Source: Prosapia bicincta
Taxonomy: Eukaryota > Arthropoda > Insecta > Hemiptera > Cercopidae
Reading direction: 5' to 3'
Assembly (NCBI GenBank): GCA_036971475.1
Contig: JBAIZL010000001.1
Coordinates: 103,151,350 to 103,215,349 of the forward strand
DNA length: 64,000 nt
This document shows, piece after piece, positions 20,651 through 33,609 of this stretch; positions within the stretch are counted from its first letter, which is position 1; the number at the start of each line of letters is the position of its first letter. The notes under the pieces are model-generated. The model worked only from the letters and a program-made list of their open reading frames with translations. It was not told the DNA's origin and made no database searches. A program made the translations under genes and the position numbers.

Positions 20651-22057
20651 TTAACTCAGCAATGGATTGATCTGACACCCATTGGAGCTCTCTCCTTTCT
20701 TGCCTGGGACGTTTTTAGACGTCTCAGGCTTACATTTCTCAGATTCCATATCCACCCGTTCAGGGATGGAATCTGAGGAAGTTTTGGGTTTAGGAGGTTT
20801 AGTTTTTACATTCCCTCCTTTGTTAGCATTTTGTTTAATACCCGGTAACGACGGTGGCGATGTGGTCTGACGTAACACTGGTTTACGTGGTTTCGATTTT
20901 TCCAACGTCTTCTGCACAGAAGGTTTATTACCCGTTGATAATATCTTCTTCTCAGAAACACAAGGCTCACTTAGTGATTTATTTCGTGCTCCAATCCCCC
21001 CAATGGAAGGGATAGGTACACGAGGCAAAACACTATCCGTTGCTGCAGGTTGTGCCAAATTTAGAGACGATCCATTTGTGACTAAGCACAAAAGGCGAGA
21101 CACTTGTTCAGTTAGAGCTTCAATCTTCTTGGACAGCTCAGCACAGTTGGTACAAGACGATTTCGAAGCGGTCAGGGTAGCGGCATAAGTCTTACTGTCT
21201 GCCTTTGGCTGAGTGGATCTATAGAGTTTTTTGGCCTCTGGAAACGACAGCTTGTCTTTCGCCATGATGCCTAAGATAGCTTTCTCTTCCTTGAAAGTAG
21301 GACAGTTGTAGGATCGCGCTGGGTGGTCACCACCACAGTTGGCGCATTTCGGAGAATTAACACATTCCTTGTCATCATGGCCTTCAACGCTACATATGCC
21401 GCATACGTTCTGCTTCGAACACGTAGAGCTGATATGCCCAAATCGCTGGCACTTGAAGCAGCTCCTAGGGTTAGCCACGTATGGTCTCACTGAGATCCTT
21501 TGGTAACCTGCATGCAAGTATTCGGGTATTTCCGGCTTTCCAAAGGTTACGATAAAAGACGCTGTTGCTACTTTTTCTCCTTTGTCCATTTTCATTATGG
21601 GGATAACCTCCGTAACTAACTGAGAAGACAGTTCGGACTTAATTTCTTCGATTGGAAGGTGCATTAAATCCCTACATGTGATGACCCCCTTTGAGTAATT
21701 CAAGGATCTGTGGGGAGCCACAGATACCATGACCTGGTCAAAGAAGGAGGTCATTTTTGATAGAGAACGGGTTTGTCTATCGGTGGAAGTCGCAACTAAC
21801 AATGTTCCGTTTCTAAGTTTCTTAATAGAGGCTACTGGGCCTCCAGCACAAGCAGTAATAGCCTTGTTAATCAGGAAAGGAGAAACTTTGGAAAGATCTT
21901 TCCCTTCTTCGGCACTAGAAAAAACTAAATACTTTGCTGATGGCAATGTCTGCGACGTTGCCACCATCAACTTTTTGCTCAAATCTTGACTATCGTCAGG
22001 AGAATCCTGGCGTGTCCTCTTCAGACTAGTCATATTCGACGTGGTTTTGGAATCCAT
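20651..22057 (-). CDS. LINE ORF1: gag-like RNA-binding protein with three zinc knuckles (468 aa)
   Basis: ATG at 22057 and an intact frame. Residues 1-35 are polar; about 40-195 form the conserved gag-type domain of such elements (AKYLVFSS, LPIEEIKSELSSQLV, YVANPRSC). Three zinc knuckles follow: C200-x2-C-x4-H-x4-C213, C219-x2-C-x4-H-x4-C232 and the variant C238-x2-C-x3-H-x6-C252. A short helical segment (SCTNCAELSKKIEALTEQVS) may form a coiled coil, and the remaining tail is K/P/S-rich. ORF1 proteins of this type package element RNA. The complete frame contrasts with broken ORF2. Confidence 0.85.
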   Translation of the reverse strand: MDSKTTSNMTSLKRTRQDSPDDSQDLSKKLMVATSQTLPSAKYLVFSSAEEGKDLSKVSPFLINKAITACAGGPVASIKKLRNGTLLVATSTDRQTRSLSKMTSFFDQVMVSVAPHRSLNYSKGVITCRDLMHLPIEEIKSELSSQLVTEVIPIMKMDKGEKVATASFIVTFGKPEIPEYLHAGYQRISVRPYVANPRSCFKCQRFGHISSTCSKQNVCGICSVEGHDDKECVNSPKCANCGGDHPARSYNCPTFKEEKAILGIMAKDKLSFPEAKKLYRSTQPKADSKTYAATLTASKSSCTNCAELSKKIEALTEQVSRLLCLVTNGSSLNLAQPAATDSVLPRVPIPSIGGIGARNKSLSEPCVSEKKILSTGNKPSVQKTLEKSKPRKPVLRQTTSPPSLPGIKQNANKGGNVKTKPPKPKTSSDSIPERVDMESEKCKPETSKNVPGKKGESSNGCQINPLLS

Positions 22058-22495
22058 AAATATTTTTTGCCAGCCATCGTGTCAAGCGTTACGGGCGAGA
22101 CTATAGGAACGGGTACACCCTTGGATCACATTAAGATCATTTCCAACCCTCAGAACTCTGAGGCCTATAGCTTTTCTCCTTAGCTCGACTGGATGGGCAT
22201 CAGTCGAGAACTCGTAATACTGTGCACAGGCTCCGACACCCATGCACCGCGGACACTCCCTGACCAAGGACCGAAGCGGCTGGTAGACCAGAAACCGCGC
22301 TTACGTCTTCGGCAGAGCAAGCTCACATCAGCGTCCCAGACCAGAGTTTGTCACGCTCTGGACTTTTCAGCACTCCCAACGCGCAACGGTTCTGACCAGT
22401 CAAAATTCCCTAAGCGAAGATGTAAGGCTAGGGTACCGCGAGGGACGCCAAATCCCTCGTAGGTGCGGCTAGTCCGCACCCCCCTGCGGGAATTC
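22058..22495 (-). promoter_or_regulatory. LINE 5' leader, probably with internal promoter
   Basis: GC-rich 438-bp segment before ORF1 with an abrupt return to AT-rich DNA near 22,495. Non-LTR elements of this group use promoters inside their 5' UTR, but no specific motif was identified. The exact 5' end is not defined by a target-site duplication that I can see. Confidence 0.45.
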
Positions 22496-22997
22496 CGGAT
22501 AAATCTGAGAAATGATGCGTACAAATTGGATGCAAGAAAGATACATTCAAAATAATTCAATGAACGATGATAATACAAGAAATAAAAACTACCAAACAGT
22601 TCAAATAACGTGGAATTAGCTGTCTATTCACATTCAAAATATATGTCTACATAAACTAGTGGTCAAGAACACATTTAGCCATGGCTTAGTATAGCCGTAG
22701 TGAAGCATGACTGTATACGTACAGTGTTTGTGTTAATTGCAAGTTTAGGTTATTTCAGCTGGAATAATGCCAAGACTACGGGAAGCATTAGTTTTCTGCT
22801 CTTATTGTGCCGGCATATAACATACTTGGCCCGGTCATTAGAACAGTCGTGGTTTCATCTAAAGAGGGCATGAATTCCCTGAGTGGCTTATCCACTAATA
22901 CATTCTCCGAAGGAAAAAAAAGTGTTAATAGAACATTTGTGTATTAGTTACGAATTGATGGAAAATTCCATTTACATATAATATTTTAAATAACCAT
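22496..22997. other. No feature seen
   Basis: AT-rich DNA between the LINE and the following LINE relic; repeat C does not resume here. Confidence 0.4.
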
Positions 22998-23640
22998 ATG
23001 AAACACGATATTAGTCATATGATAAGAAAACTACCGGAGGAATATGAGGCAGCAGGCTCAACAACGAACATTCTAAAATTTGATTATCTAATAGTAGGCA
23101 AAGACGAGATTTGGGACTGTAGCTTAGAAAACACTGTAATCAAGAGGGTACCAACCTCCAAATATCTAAGGGCGATTTTTAATAAGAACTGCGATAGTGA
23201 GGATGAAACCAGGGGACGACTAAACAAAGGCAGATCAGTAAAACTAACTTTAAACACTACAGTTCAGAGGTATGGGATGTTACGAATGCTAACAATAACA
23301 AACTCATGACGATGGAAATGGACTACTTAAGACGACTCTACGTTGAATCGAGACTTGAAAGGGTCAGAAATAGGCAAATACGTAACGAAATGAAAATGGA
23401 TAAAAGTATAAGGGAGGAGATAGAAAGAAGACAACTAAAATGGTTTGGACACGTAAAGACGACGGCAGAAGGTGGCCTCCAAAGGTAATAGAGTAGATTC
23501 AACCTGAGAAAAGAAAGAGACGACGGCCACGAAGAAGTTGGCGTGATGACCGGACGAAACCTAAAAGAGGCCTAATCTATGCCAAAAGAAATTGGAATTT
23601 GAAGTGGAGAAGTGGCAACAGCTGTAACAGATCCGTTATA
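22998..23640 (+). pseudogene. Relic of a second non-LTR reverse transcriptase (C-terminal part)
   Basis: Two plus-strand frames (22998-23309 and 23306-23488), plus continuation to about 23,640 past a stop, together resemble the end of the reverse transcriptase and the C-terminal tail of the group often annotated as craniofacial development protein 2-like endonuclease-RT. Seen are LKFDYLIVGKDE, then KYLRAIFNK, then MEMDYLRRLYVESRLERVRN, RQLKWFGHVKTTAEGG and KRRRPRRSW. A central part (the stretch normally containing LYKTIVESILTYG-like sequence) is missing, and frame breaks lie near 23,306 and 23,489. It is a dead fragment, unrelated to the Nimb-like LINE next to it. Confidence 0.7.
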
Positions 23641-24139
23641 AAAAAATAAGTACATAATCTCACCCACCCTTCTGTATGGACCCTGTAGAGAGCAGATCTT
23701 CTTCAGATATCTAATACACTTCCTTGTAGGAAGAGGGATAAGCAAGGACCTATGAAATAAGGCAGTACTACGAACAGGGCAATGTTCCTTTAGGAAAGGG
23801 GAAAAATGGTGCGTTGTCAGGTTAGGTTCACTCATACGTAGCCTTGCTTTCCGCCAGAATAAAGAGGTACCGACTACCGCTACACAGGGTTTTAACGGAG
23901 TTTTTGTCCTAAATATTCTTCAAAATGGCTGTTATTTATACCATTTATATAAAAATTAAAATTAACACATTTTCATTGAAAATTGTTAATAAGTAATAAA
24001 GTAATACATTTTTCAATTGGATGAATTTGAATTTAAATATTGTGCTTTGGTAAACTACAATTTTATGATTCATATAAGTAACGATGTCTTGAATTTTTAC
24101 TCTCCAAATGTAAAATAACTAGTTATATTGTTTAGGTAT
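23641..24139. other. No feature seen
   Basis: AT-rich DNA leading into the 261-bp array. Confidence 0.4.
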
Positions 24140-25690
24140 ACTAGAATTTATGAATTTTGCTAATCATAATCACTTCCACATTCATTTTGTAGTTGTATAC
24201 GTGATTTCTTAAATTTCGTTCTTCAATCGTACAATATTTAGCTGGCTTGCTTTCGTAAAGTGTAATTTATATATTAATAAAATCGCACTTTAAATCAGAA
24301 GAGTGATCTGTAATGAGCAGCAGAGTTCGATTTTCAGAGGCTACTTCCAATTTTTAAAACACTCATAATTTTTGCTGTATTGGATAGGAAAATAGTAGCA
24401 TTATTTATCTTGAAATTTTGCCAATCATAATCACTTCCAGATTCACTTTATAGTTGTATAGGTGACATCTTAAATTTCGTTCTTCAATCGTACAATATTT
24501 AGCTGGCTTGCTTTAGTAAACTGTAATTTATATATTAATAATATCGTAGTTTAAATCAGAAGGGTGATCTGTAATGAGTAGCAGATTAAGAAATTTCAGA
24601 GGCTACTTCCAATTTTAAATACACTTACAATTTTTGCAGTATTGGATAGGAGAATAAGTCGCATTATATATCTCGAAATTTTGCCAATTATAATCACTTA
24701 AAGATTCATTTTTTAAATGTATACGTAATTTCTTAAATTTCGTTCTTCAATCGTACAATATTTAGCTGGCTTGCTTTGGTAAAGTGTAATTTATATATTA
24801 ATAATATCGTAGTTTAAATCAGAAGAGTGATCTGTAATGGGCAGCAGAGTTCAATTTTCAGAGGCTACTTCCAATTTTTAAAACACTCATAATTTTTGCT
24901 GTATTGGATAGGAAAATAAGTAGCATTACATATCGTGAAATTTTGCCAATCATAATCACTTCCAGATTCACTTTATGGTTGTATAGGTGACATCTTAAAT
25001 TTCGTTCTTCAATCGTATAATATTTAGCTGCCTTGCTTTGGTAAACTGTAATTTATATATTAATAATATCGTAGTTTAAATCAGAAGACTGATCTGTAAT
25101 GGGCAGCAGAGTTCAATTTTCAGAGGCTACTTCCAATTTTTAAAACACTCATAATTTTTGCTGTATTGGATAGGAAAATAAGTAGCATTACATATCTTGA
25201 AATTTTGCCAATCATAATCACTTCCAGATTCACTTTATGGTTGTATAGGTGACATCTTAAATTTCGTTCTTCAATCGTATAATATTTAGCTGCCTTGCTT
25301 TGGTAAACTGTAATTTATTTATTAATAATATCGTAGTTTAAATCAGAAGGGTGATCTGTAATGAGCAGCAGAGTTCGATTTTCAGAGGCTACTTCCAATT
25401 TTTAAAACACTCATAATTTTTGCTGTATTGGATAGGAAAATAGTAGCATTATTTATCTTGAAATTTTGCCAATCATAATCACTTCCAGATTCACTTTATA
25501 GTTGTATAGGTGACATCTTAAATTTCGTTCTTCAATCGTACAATATTTAGCTGGCTTGCTTTGGTAAACTGGAATTTATATATTAATAAAATCGCACTTT
25601 AATCCAGAAGAGTGATCTGTAATGAGCAGCAGAGTAAGAAGTTTCCGAGGCTACTTCCAATTTTAAATGCACTCACAATTTTTGCTGTAA
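24140..25690 (+). repeat. Tandem array, six units of about 261 bp
   Basis: AAATTTCGTTCTTCAATCG recurs at about 24212, 24472, 24735, 24997, 25259 and 25519, spacing 260-263. Each unit also has AATCATAATCACTTCCAGAT, TTTAGCTGGCTTGCTTTGGT and GAGGCTACTTCCAATTTT. Units 2 to 6 are closely similar; the first and last are the most diverged, as expected for an array maintained by unequal exchange. No transcript signal or coding frame is shared. Confidence 0.9.
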
Positions 25691-25731
25691 AGAAGACAGT
25701 TATGATTTCATGTTATATTTTTAGGAACGTG

Positions 25732-25747
25732 CCTAGGTCTTGCATCT
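25732..25747. repeat. 16-bp inverted repeat, left arm
   Basis: TGCCTAGGTCTTGCAT; its exact reverse complement is at 26391-26406. The pair brackets the 45-bp array. Confidence 0.6.
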
Positions 25748-25815
25748 CATGTTTTATTGGAGTTGGAAAATCAGTTTATTTATCTTCGAATTATGCTGGT
25801 GTAAAATGTAAGATA

Positions 25816-26345
25816 TACTGTTAAAATTCACTGTGTACTGATAAACATCACTGACCACCTTACTGTTAAAATTCACTATGTACTGCTAAACATCACTGTC
25901 CACTTTACTGTTAAAATTCTCTATGTACTGTTAAACATCACTGTCCACCTTACTGTTAAAATTCACTATGTACTGCTAAACATCACTGTCCACCTTACTG
26001 TTAAAATTCACTATGTACTGCTAAACATCACTGTCCTCCTTACTGTTGAAATTCACTATGTACTGCTAAACATCACTGTCCACCTTACTGTTAAAATTCA
26101 CTATGTACTGCTAAACATCACTGTCCACCTTACTGTTGAAATTCACTATGTACTGCTAAACATCACTGACCACCTTACTGTTAAAATTCACTATGTACTG
26201 CTAAACATCACTGTCCACCTTACTGTTAAAATACACTGTATACTGTTAAACATCACTGAGCACCATACTGTTAAAATTCACTATGTACTGCTAAACATCA
26301 CTGACCACCTTACTGTTAAAATTCACTGTGTACTGTTAAACTGTT
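25816..26345 (+). repeat. Minisatellite, about twelve 45-bp units
   Basis: Unit TACTGTTAAAATTCACTATG followed by TACTGCTAAACATCACTGTC and CACCT. Each unit consists of two related halves (TACTG(T/C)TAAA...TCACT), so it arose by doubling of a 22-23 bp ancestor. Variation between units is limited to a few positions (TAT/TGT, GTCC/GACC), indicating recent homogenisation. Confidence 0.92.
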
Positions 26346-26390
26346 CTGATTTTATTTATTTAATGTACATTTAGATGTCATTTTTAGTTA

Positions 26391-26406
26391 ATGCAAGACC
26401 TAGGCA
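26391..26406. repeat. 16-bp inverted repeat, right arm
   Basis: ATGCAAGACCTAGGCA, exact complement of 25732-25747. Confidence 0.6.
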
Positions 26407-26599
26407 TGAATTTTGTTAGCTGATACAAATAAGAACCTTTACGTGAAAATTTTTAAGCCGAAATAATGGCCGTTGCTAAGCAATCCCATATACAACAATT
26501 ATCAACTATTACTTTTATTGGGCGTTTTACTGCATTTTTTCTACTACGCTTTTTTTATTTTAACCTGAATAGTTCGGCTCAAGTCAATAAGTCTAAACA

Positions 26600-29500
26600 A
26601 TTCAAATATTTCGAAAATAAATTATGGCGATGTATTATATTTTAAATTCTGAATCGATTGAAATATTTTTTTTATTTCGGAAATGAATTTTAAAAAGTTG
26701 ATTTTTCTGCACGCAAGCGAGTTCTTGTCGTTTTAGAACCTACTACTGAGGTCACGGCTGCACTATTTATATAAAATGAAAGCGAGGTCTAATGAAATGT
26801 TTGATATCCACTACTGAGGTCTTTTACTAATAAATTTGTAAAAGATTTTTTGTGTTCATGAAATCTTTATATAATTGTAGGCCTAATGTTAATGAATTAT
26901 TTTTGAATTAATAAAATTTGGTAGTAAAACTAGAATTTGTTTTTAAAACAAGACTGTTTTACAACACATGTAATGTGAAAGGTACTTTATTAAATGGATT
27001 AACCTATATTTTTCTTTACGAAACTAACAGGATAATTAGAGTTTGGATTGTATGTAATTATATAAAATGCTCTTGAATATACAAATATATTTTAAAATAT
27101 ACATAAATATTCGATCACTTTAAATGTTTTTCATTTTTAAGCCTAATAAAAGTTATATAATAACGGTTTTTAAATTATTTTCATATTTTATTTAACTAAA
27201 TAAAACAGAAATATACTGTAAAATATTTTATTATAATACAATATAATTTTTAATATTAAAAAATAGATATTGTAATTAATATTAGCCTATTAGCATGTTT
27301 CAATAAATTGGGAATCTTGGCTTAAGTTTTTTGAATTTAAAAATTCCTAATTAATGTTGGAATATAAATTCAAGTATTTTATTTGTTTTTACTGTTAATT
27401 TAAATAGTAGTAAATAGTACACATTAAACTTTACAACTGGGCTAAATTTAAATATGTTTAAAGCGCTACTTTTACTCCCGTAAAAATTGTTTGAAATAAT
27501 TTTGCAATTTTTTATAGTATGTAACAGATTTAATAAAAAAAGCTTTATAAATCTTTCTGTTTGTACAATTTGAATAAAGACCTCTGTTGACCGGATAATG
27601 AACTGCCTAGGACCTCGGTTGTATGTTAAGAAAATTTCGAGTCCTCGCTATGCTGTTGTTGTACCGTACACATTTTAACATTATGAAACACATTTAAAAA
27701 ATTTAAGAGATAACAACTACTATTAAAATAATGTTTCACAGCATCATTTGAAGAACTATTTTGTGTACGATTTCATAAGAATGGTTAAAAATCTTTCTGT
27801 TTGCACAATTTAAATAAAGACCTCTGTTGACCGGATAATGAACTACCTAGACCTCGGTTGTATGTTAACAAAATGTTGAGTCCTAGCTAGGCCGTTATTT
27901 AAGACGTTACAACTAATATTAAAATAATGTTTCACAGCATTATTTGTATTCTATTTTATATACTCTATTGGTTCTAATATGTGTTTTGTTTTCGTTATAT
28001 AACTGTACTGGCATTTATTTAAAACATAACAAGCAAACTTTATTTTATATTAGTTTAAATCTAAATTACAGTACTTTGTTAATGATTGCCGTGTATTAAT
28101 AAATTAGACAACGGTTAGTATGTGAAATTGATTTAGGATTTAAGAGCTTTTGTTGAAATAGGATTTTTAAATGCTGATACCTTGTAGCGAAATCTTGTAC
28201 TTTTAATGCCGAATATGGAGGTTTATACATTTATACCAATGGGTCCTGACGAAATGACAATTATCGGTTACAAATACAAATGTCTTTTTTCATACAATAT
28301 CAATCCGTTCTATGTATATATACTATTTCCGGGGATATATCCGTATATTACAAGAGCATTTTTCTTATATTGATAAGTTACTGTTACCTATATTCTTTCG
28401 ATGTCATACACGTCGTCCCTAGTACTGTTCATTAAAACCCTATAATATTATAGCACTTTGAGAACAAGGTAGTTATTTAATCAAAGTGGTTTAGGAAACG
28501 CACTGTTCACTAAACACTTCACTTTATATTCACACTAATCGTTAGTTCACTTGTTAGACACGGACCTGGAAGGCACATTTTCACAAATAACTCTTTCAAA
28601 CTAACCTGTTCTTGTCTCAACTCCTACTAAAAATATTTTTGGCTTACGGAAAAACCCATGTTCAACCTTAGTGTAATCTTTACCTGGATTCTCTGCCTTT
28701 GTCATGTACAAGAAACCTCCCTCTCTTGTACATCATAAATTATTTGAACAAATATATTCAAGGCCTTGTTTCTCTTTACATAACTTAAACCTACTATTCT
28801 AAATTCCAATTATTTAATTTTAACGTCTATCACAATGCTGATGTTTTTATTAATGGCTGTGTCGACACTACACTAGATTACAAAACAAATTTTTCATTGT
28901 TGAGCTCCTATTTTGGAAACATATATTTTAGTATCTCTTTACTTTTATATAGTCTTGAATATATTATATAGACTACTTGTAAACTTTGCTAGTACAAGTT
29001 TTATAACGATGGAGTCCTGAATATACTCAATATTTCAATCCTGAAATATTAAACTCTTATTTCAGAGTTTATAAGGTCAACAAAAATAAGTTTTATGTTG
29101 AAAGTAATAGACCTATTGCTGTATGTAGTTTGATTATTACATATATTGCATATTGTTCACATTAAAAGCAATACGTCTCCTGCAATAGCTTAGTTTAACT
29201 ACAATTACTCATTATGCATCTAAAGTTCAAATTTCATTAGAAGTTTGTTTAAGATCTGAATCAAATACCGCTTAATGGATAATATCAAATCGTTTTTATT
29301 TTGTACAGATTAAAATTATTTTATTTTATAGGCATGTAGAAATGTGAATTTTATTATTTTTTTAAATGTTCAGTTTGATAAACCTAGATATATGTTACTC
29401 ATAAGTTACTGTACATTATTATAAGCATTACACTAGATATTGCATTATTGAGCTATTTATTTTTAAAATATTAAGTCACTGCTAATCATTCAAGTTAGAG

Positions 29501-29610
29501 TTTTAGATTGTGAGGTTAATGTCTTTGGGTTAGGCTACACTAAATCAATAACATTTCGTTTAGTTACAGTTTTATGAATAAACCATCGTAGTAGTTTAGT
29601 AACTAGAGGA
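26600..29610 (+). repeat. Long dispersed repeat C, copy 2 (longest)
   Basis: Homologous to 15,410-17,760 and 30,450-32,435. It extends past the point where copy 1 is cut, through GTTCAGTTTGATAAA and TAAGTTAC, to about 29,610. It contains an internal tandem pair of about 240 bp (markers ACCGGATAATGAAC at 27590 and 27830). No conserved protein frame is seen, so this is a non-autonomous or fully decayed element, or part of a segmental duplication. Confidence 0.7.
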
Positions 29611-30449
29611 TTTCGACGAGCGAGCTGTTCAAGTTTCACGACTCAAACATTTTGAATAGGGCCTATATTTCATTATCATCAGATTGAACCGCATATTCGA
29701 CATAAATTGTCGTACCGAATGTATCCAGGGCGTCGTGAAGAAGTAACTTACATTGATAACCAAAATTCTATTTTAGTTTAAGGAACGATTTTAAGTACCA
29801 AAATATTAAAATGCACTGATACACAGTGATCCTTTGTTACTCACTGGGGATACTTTCCCCGAACTTACCGCAACTAGAGAATCCGCGAATGCTGAAACCA
29901 ACTGTACATGGAAAGGGGATAGTTACGTTCCACATCTAAACTTTTAACATCGATTACAGCTATACTGTACTTCCGTCTGTAATCTTCCGTCAAATCGTGG
30001 TTCGCTCTTTTTCAAAAGATTGTCGACATCTTCACGGTTAATTTCACAGTTAGGCTTTTAGTCTGTGGTCAACCTTATTTAGATCCTGTACTATTTTTGG
30101 TTTACAAAAGAGACAGATGTTGGCCACTGCTTCTACACTGTGCCTGGGTTGCTTTGTCCTCGCCAAGTGCAAACCGTTTGTTTGGAAAATTCTACAAAGG
30201 CTCTCAATACATATCTCACACGCTATACTTGGCTATTCTTATTTACAATTACATATTTTTCGCACAAAGGGGAACATCGCGGGGAATCTTTGTATCTTTT
30301 GAACTATAAAAGATATAATTACAAAAAATTGTTTTTAAACTCACGAAAATAGAAACGGTCGAACTGGGCCCACGTTCAAATTATCCCTAGGCGGACTACG
30401 TCAAACCTCAAAGAATCGGGGTTGAATTGGGCCCCTCTCCAATTGGATT
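29611..30449. other. Unique spacer, no supported gene
   Basis: Between two copies of repeat C. Three overlapping plus-strand frames at 30,097-30,352 (61-70 codons) have no recognisable content and are mutually exclusive. Confidence 0.35.
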
Positions 30450-32435
30450 CCTCGCTAGGCCGTTGCTGTACCGCACACATTTTAGCAATAAGAAACACAT
30501 TTAAAAAATTTAAGAGGTAACAACTACTATTAAAATAATGTTTCACAGCATCATTTGAAGAACTATTTCATAAGAATGGTTAAAAATCTTTTTGTTTGTA
30601 CAATTTAAATAAAGACCTCTATTGACCGGATAATGAACTAGCTAGGACCTCCGTTGTATGTTAAGAAAATGTTGAGTCCTCGCTAGGCCGTTACTGTACC
30701 GCACACATTTTAGCAATATGAAACACATTTAGAACTTTAGGAGATAACAACATCATTTAAAGAACTATTTTGTGTACGATTTCATAAGAATGTTTAAAAT
30801 CTTTCTGTTTGTGCAATTTAAATAAAGACCTCTGTTGACCGGATAATGTACTAAATAGATGTCGGTTGTATGTTAAGAAAATGTCGAGTCCTCGCTAGGC
30901 CGTTGCTGTACCGTACACATTTTAGCAATATGAAGCGCATTTAGAAAATTTAAGACGTTACAACTAATATTAAAATAATGTTTCACAGCATCATTTAAAG
31001 AACTATTTTGTGTACGATTTCATAAGAATTTTTAAAAATCTTTCTCTTAGGACTGCCTAGAATATCGGTTGGAGAGGTAGTTGAAAAAAGGTAGTAATTT
31101 GATCAAGGGGATTTGGGATACGCACTGTTCACAAAAAATAATCTTTTTTTAGATTCACACTAATTGTTAGATTAGTAATTAGACACTGGACGGCAAGGCA
31201 CGTTCTCACAACTAACTCTTTTTAACTGACTAGTATTCGTTAACATTCTCAACACTTACTAAAGATAATTTTGGCTAACGGAAAGAGCCTATTTAAAATC
31301 TCTTCCTGGATTCTCTGTCTTTTGTCATGTACAAGAAATAACCCTCTCTTATATTACTTAAATTATTTGAGCAAATACATTCAAGGCTTTATTTCTCTTC
31401 ACATAACTTAAGTGCTTAAACTACTATACTAATTTCCAAATATTTAATTTTAACGTATGTCAAAATGATGCTGTTGTTTTCTTACTGTGGTCGACACGTC
31501 ACTGAATTGCAAATCAATTTATCATTTTGAGCTCCTATTTTGAAGCACGTATTTTAGAGTTTCTTTACTCTTATATAGCATTAAATATATTATATAGACT
31601 ACTTGTAAACATTGCTAGTGCAAGTATAATAACGATGGAATCCTGAATACTGAATTTTAAATAATAGGATATTTAATATAAACTCCTTTTTTCAGAGTTT
31701 ATAATGTCAGCAAAAATCATTTTTATTGCTGAAAGCCATAGACTTATTGCAGTATAAGTTAGCTTAGTACATGTATTGCTTATTGCTCACATTAAAAGCT
31801 ATACGTCTCCTGCGTAGCTTAAAATTATTAAACCATTTCTCAATATGCATCTAAAGTTCAAATTTCATTAGAAATTTGGTTTTTATCAATCAAAAAACTA
31901 TATAATCGGTTATACTTTCCTTTTAACTTAGTTCCTATATTTTTTAAACACGGAGGAAAATTAATTTGTTTTTACTAGGCAAGCACATTAAGAAATATTC
32001 TTAAAACTATTAAAAAAGCTATATGAATTATCTGAGGCTTTTACAATTAATGATCGAATGAAATAATTATCAACTTGATTATAAGAAACGTGTAAACATA
32101 TTGAAATTGTAAAATAAATGATTACCACAATAAATGTAGTTTTGTTTCAAATACGATTTTTAATATTTTTAAATGTTCAGTTTGATAAAGATAGTAATTT
32201 GTTGCTCATAAGTTACAGTACATTATTATAATCAACAGTCTAGATATTACACATTATTGAACATATTTATTTAAAAAATGTTTAATTCATTGCTAATCAT
32301 TCAAGTTAAGAGTTTTAGATTGTAAGCTTAATATTTTTAGGCAAGGGTGCACTTTTCGTAAGGTAAGTCAATAACATTTCGTTCAGTTACAGTTTTCTGA
32401 TCAAACCACCGTATTAGTTTAGAAACTAATACTGA
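30450..32435 (+). repeat. Long dispersed repeat C, copy 3
   Basis: Begins within the internal 215-240 bp subrepeat (CTCGCTAGGCCGTTGCTGTA at about 30,452, with further units at about 30,680 and 30,890) and then follows the right part of copies 1 and 2. The left 1 kb of the family is absent, and an internal segment between about 31,060 and 31,080 is shortened. Confidence 0.65.
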
Positions 32436-33609
32436 TAGTAATTATCTGATAAGAAATATGGAGTATTTTCCATTAGGAAGAAGTCTTATATAGTTGGGAA
32501 ATTTATAAAGTGTTGTAGCATGGAAAAATGATTTTATATAAACTCGGGAAGAGTTTTCATTTGTTTTGTTTTGGTATAAACAGAATAGGCTATACTTAAA
32601 AATTATGTGTTTTAATAGGTAATAATGACAGTTGAAAATAAATTGCAGTATAAGATGTATTAAGGTACAGTCCCTTTTCTTACCGACCTTTTACCCTGCC
32701 TTACCATGGCCCTTTCTCTTCTCAATTGTTAAGTCAGTAAGAAAGTAATGGTTTATCCATTGACTACGAACCTAGTTTCATAGACCTGTGCCTCAAGGAA
32801 TAAACCTCTCAGAGGAATCAACCCCTGAATTTTTTATAAAACCAATTAGCCTCCGATAAGCCCTGTTCAAGCTCCTTTTCGGGTAGTGGAATCTTTGAGA
32901 GACACTTGTGATTTAAAGACTATACCTGGATACCTAGTGAACTTATTTTATTTAGAATGAAAACACAGCTAACTGGAAAATATACCTTTTTATTTATTTG
33001 TTCCAAGGTTCAAATTAATTATTATTGTTTTTATTTAATTTAACAGGATTTTCTTGACTAATTACTTTTTCAAAATTTCATACAACTTGCCATTTAATTC
33101 AACATTATTATCTCATTCTATGTTTTTAAATTTTCTTATTATCATTAATTTTGTATATAATTTAAATTATCAAAGTTACCATAATTAATTTTGTATATAG
33201 TTTTGATTGTTACAGTTAAATTTAACATATTTTAAAATCTGATTCTTTTTCAAAAACTTAATATTACTATTTAATGCCTTTAGGCTAGGCCTTGAACAAT
33301 TAACTTCTTTAGAAATTATTCATTAGAAATTTATTTAGAAAAAGCCATATAAGATATACACCTTTATACTTAATCCATACATTCCCACAGCGATGGGAAT
33401 GGAAAGTCAATTTTGAATCTTTGTTACTTAAATTTGGGTAACCTAAGAGAGTTGACTAATCAGTCCCTTAGGTTATTCCCATCTTATTTAATTTTGAATT
33501 TAAGTTAATATAATTTGAAGTAAAATGTTATTTAAAAAGAATAATTAAATTGATTATATAACCTTGTACTGTAGAAATCTTTTATCTTCATTAATTTTGT
33601 CATCTGTCG
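32436..33609. other. No feature seen
   Basis: AT-rich DNA. Near 33,390-33,480 there are short words such as CCCACAGCGATGGGAATGG, with no gene. Confidence 0.35.

Larger units (their letters stand above)
17755..22495 (-). mobile_element. I-superfamily (Nimb-like) non-LTR retrotransposon, 3'-truncated
   Basis: A two-frame LINE on the minus strand: a GC-rich 5' leader (22,058-22,495), ORF1 with three zinc knuckles, then ORF2 with endonuclease and reverse transcriptase. ORF1 and ORF2 are separated by 3 nt (stop TAA, then TAA, then ATG), typical of stop-restart translation. It is clearly richer in GC than the flanks, a sign of fairly recent arrival. It ends abruptly at about 17,757, before the RNase H domain expected in I-type elements and without a 3' UTR or tail. 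LINEs usually lose their 5' end, so this cut looks like a later deletion or rearrangement. Confidence 0.8.

Noticed and set aside
24140..26345. CRISPR array
   Set aside because: Units are contiguous tandem repeats of 261 or 45 bp without unique spacers, in eukaryotic-type DNA.
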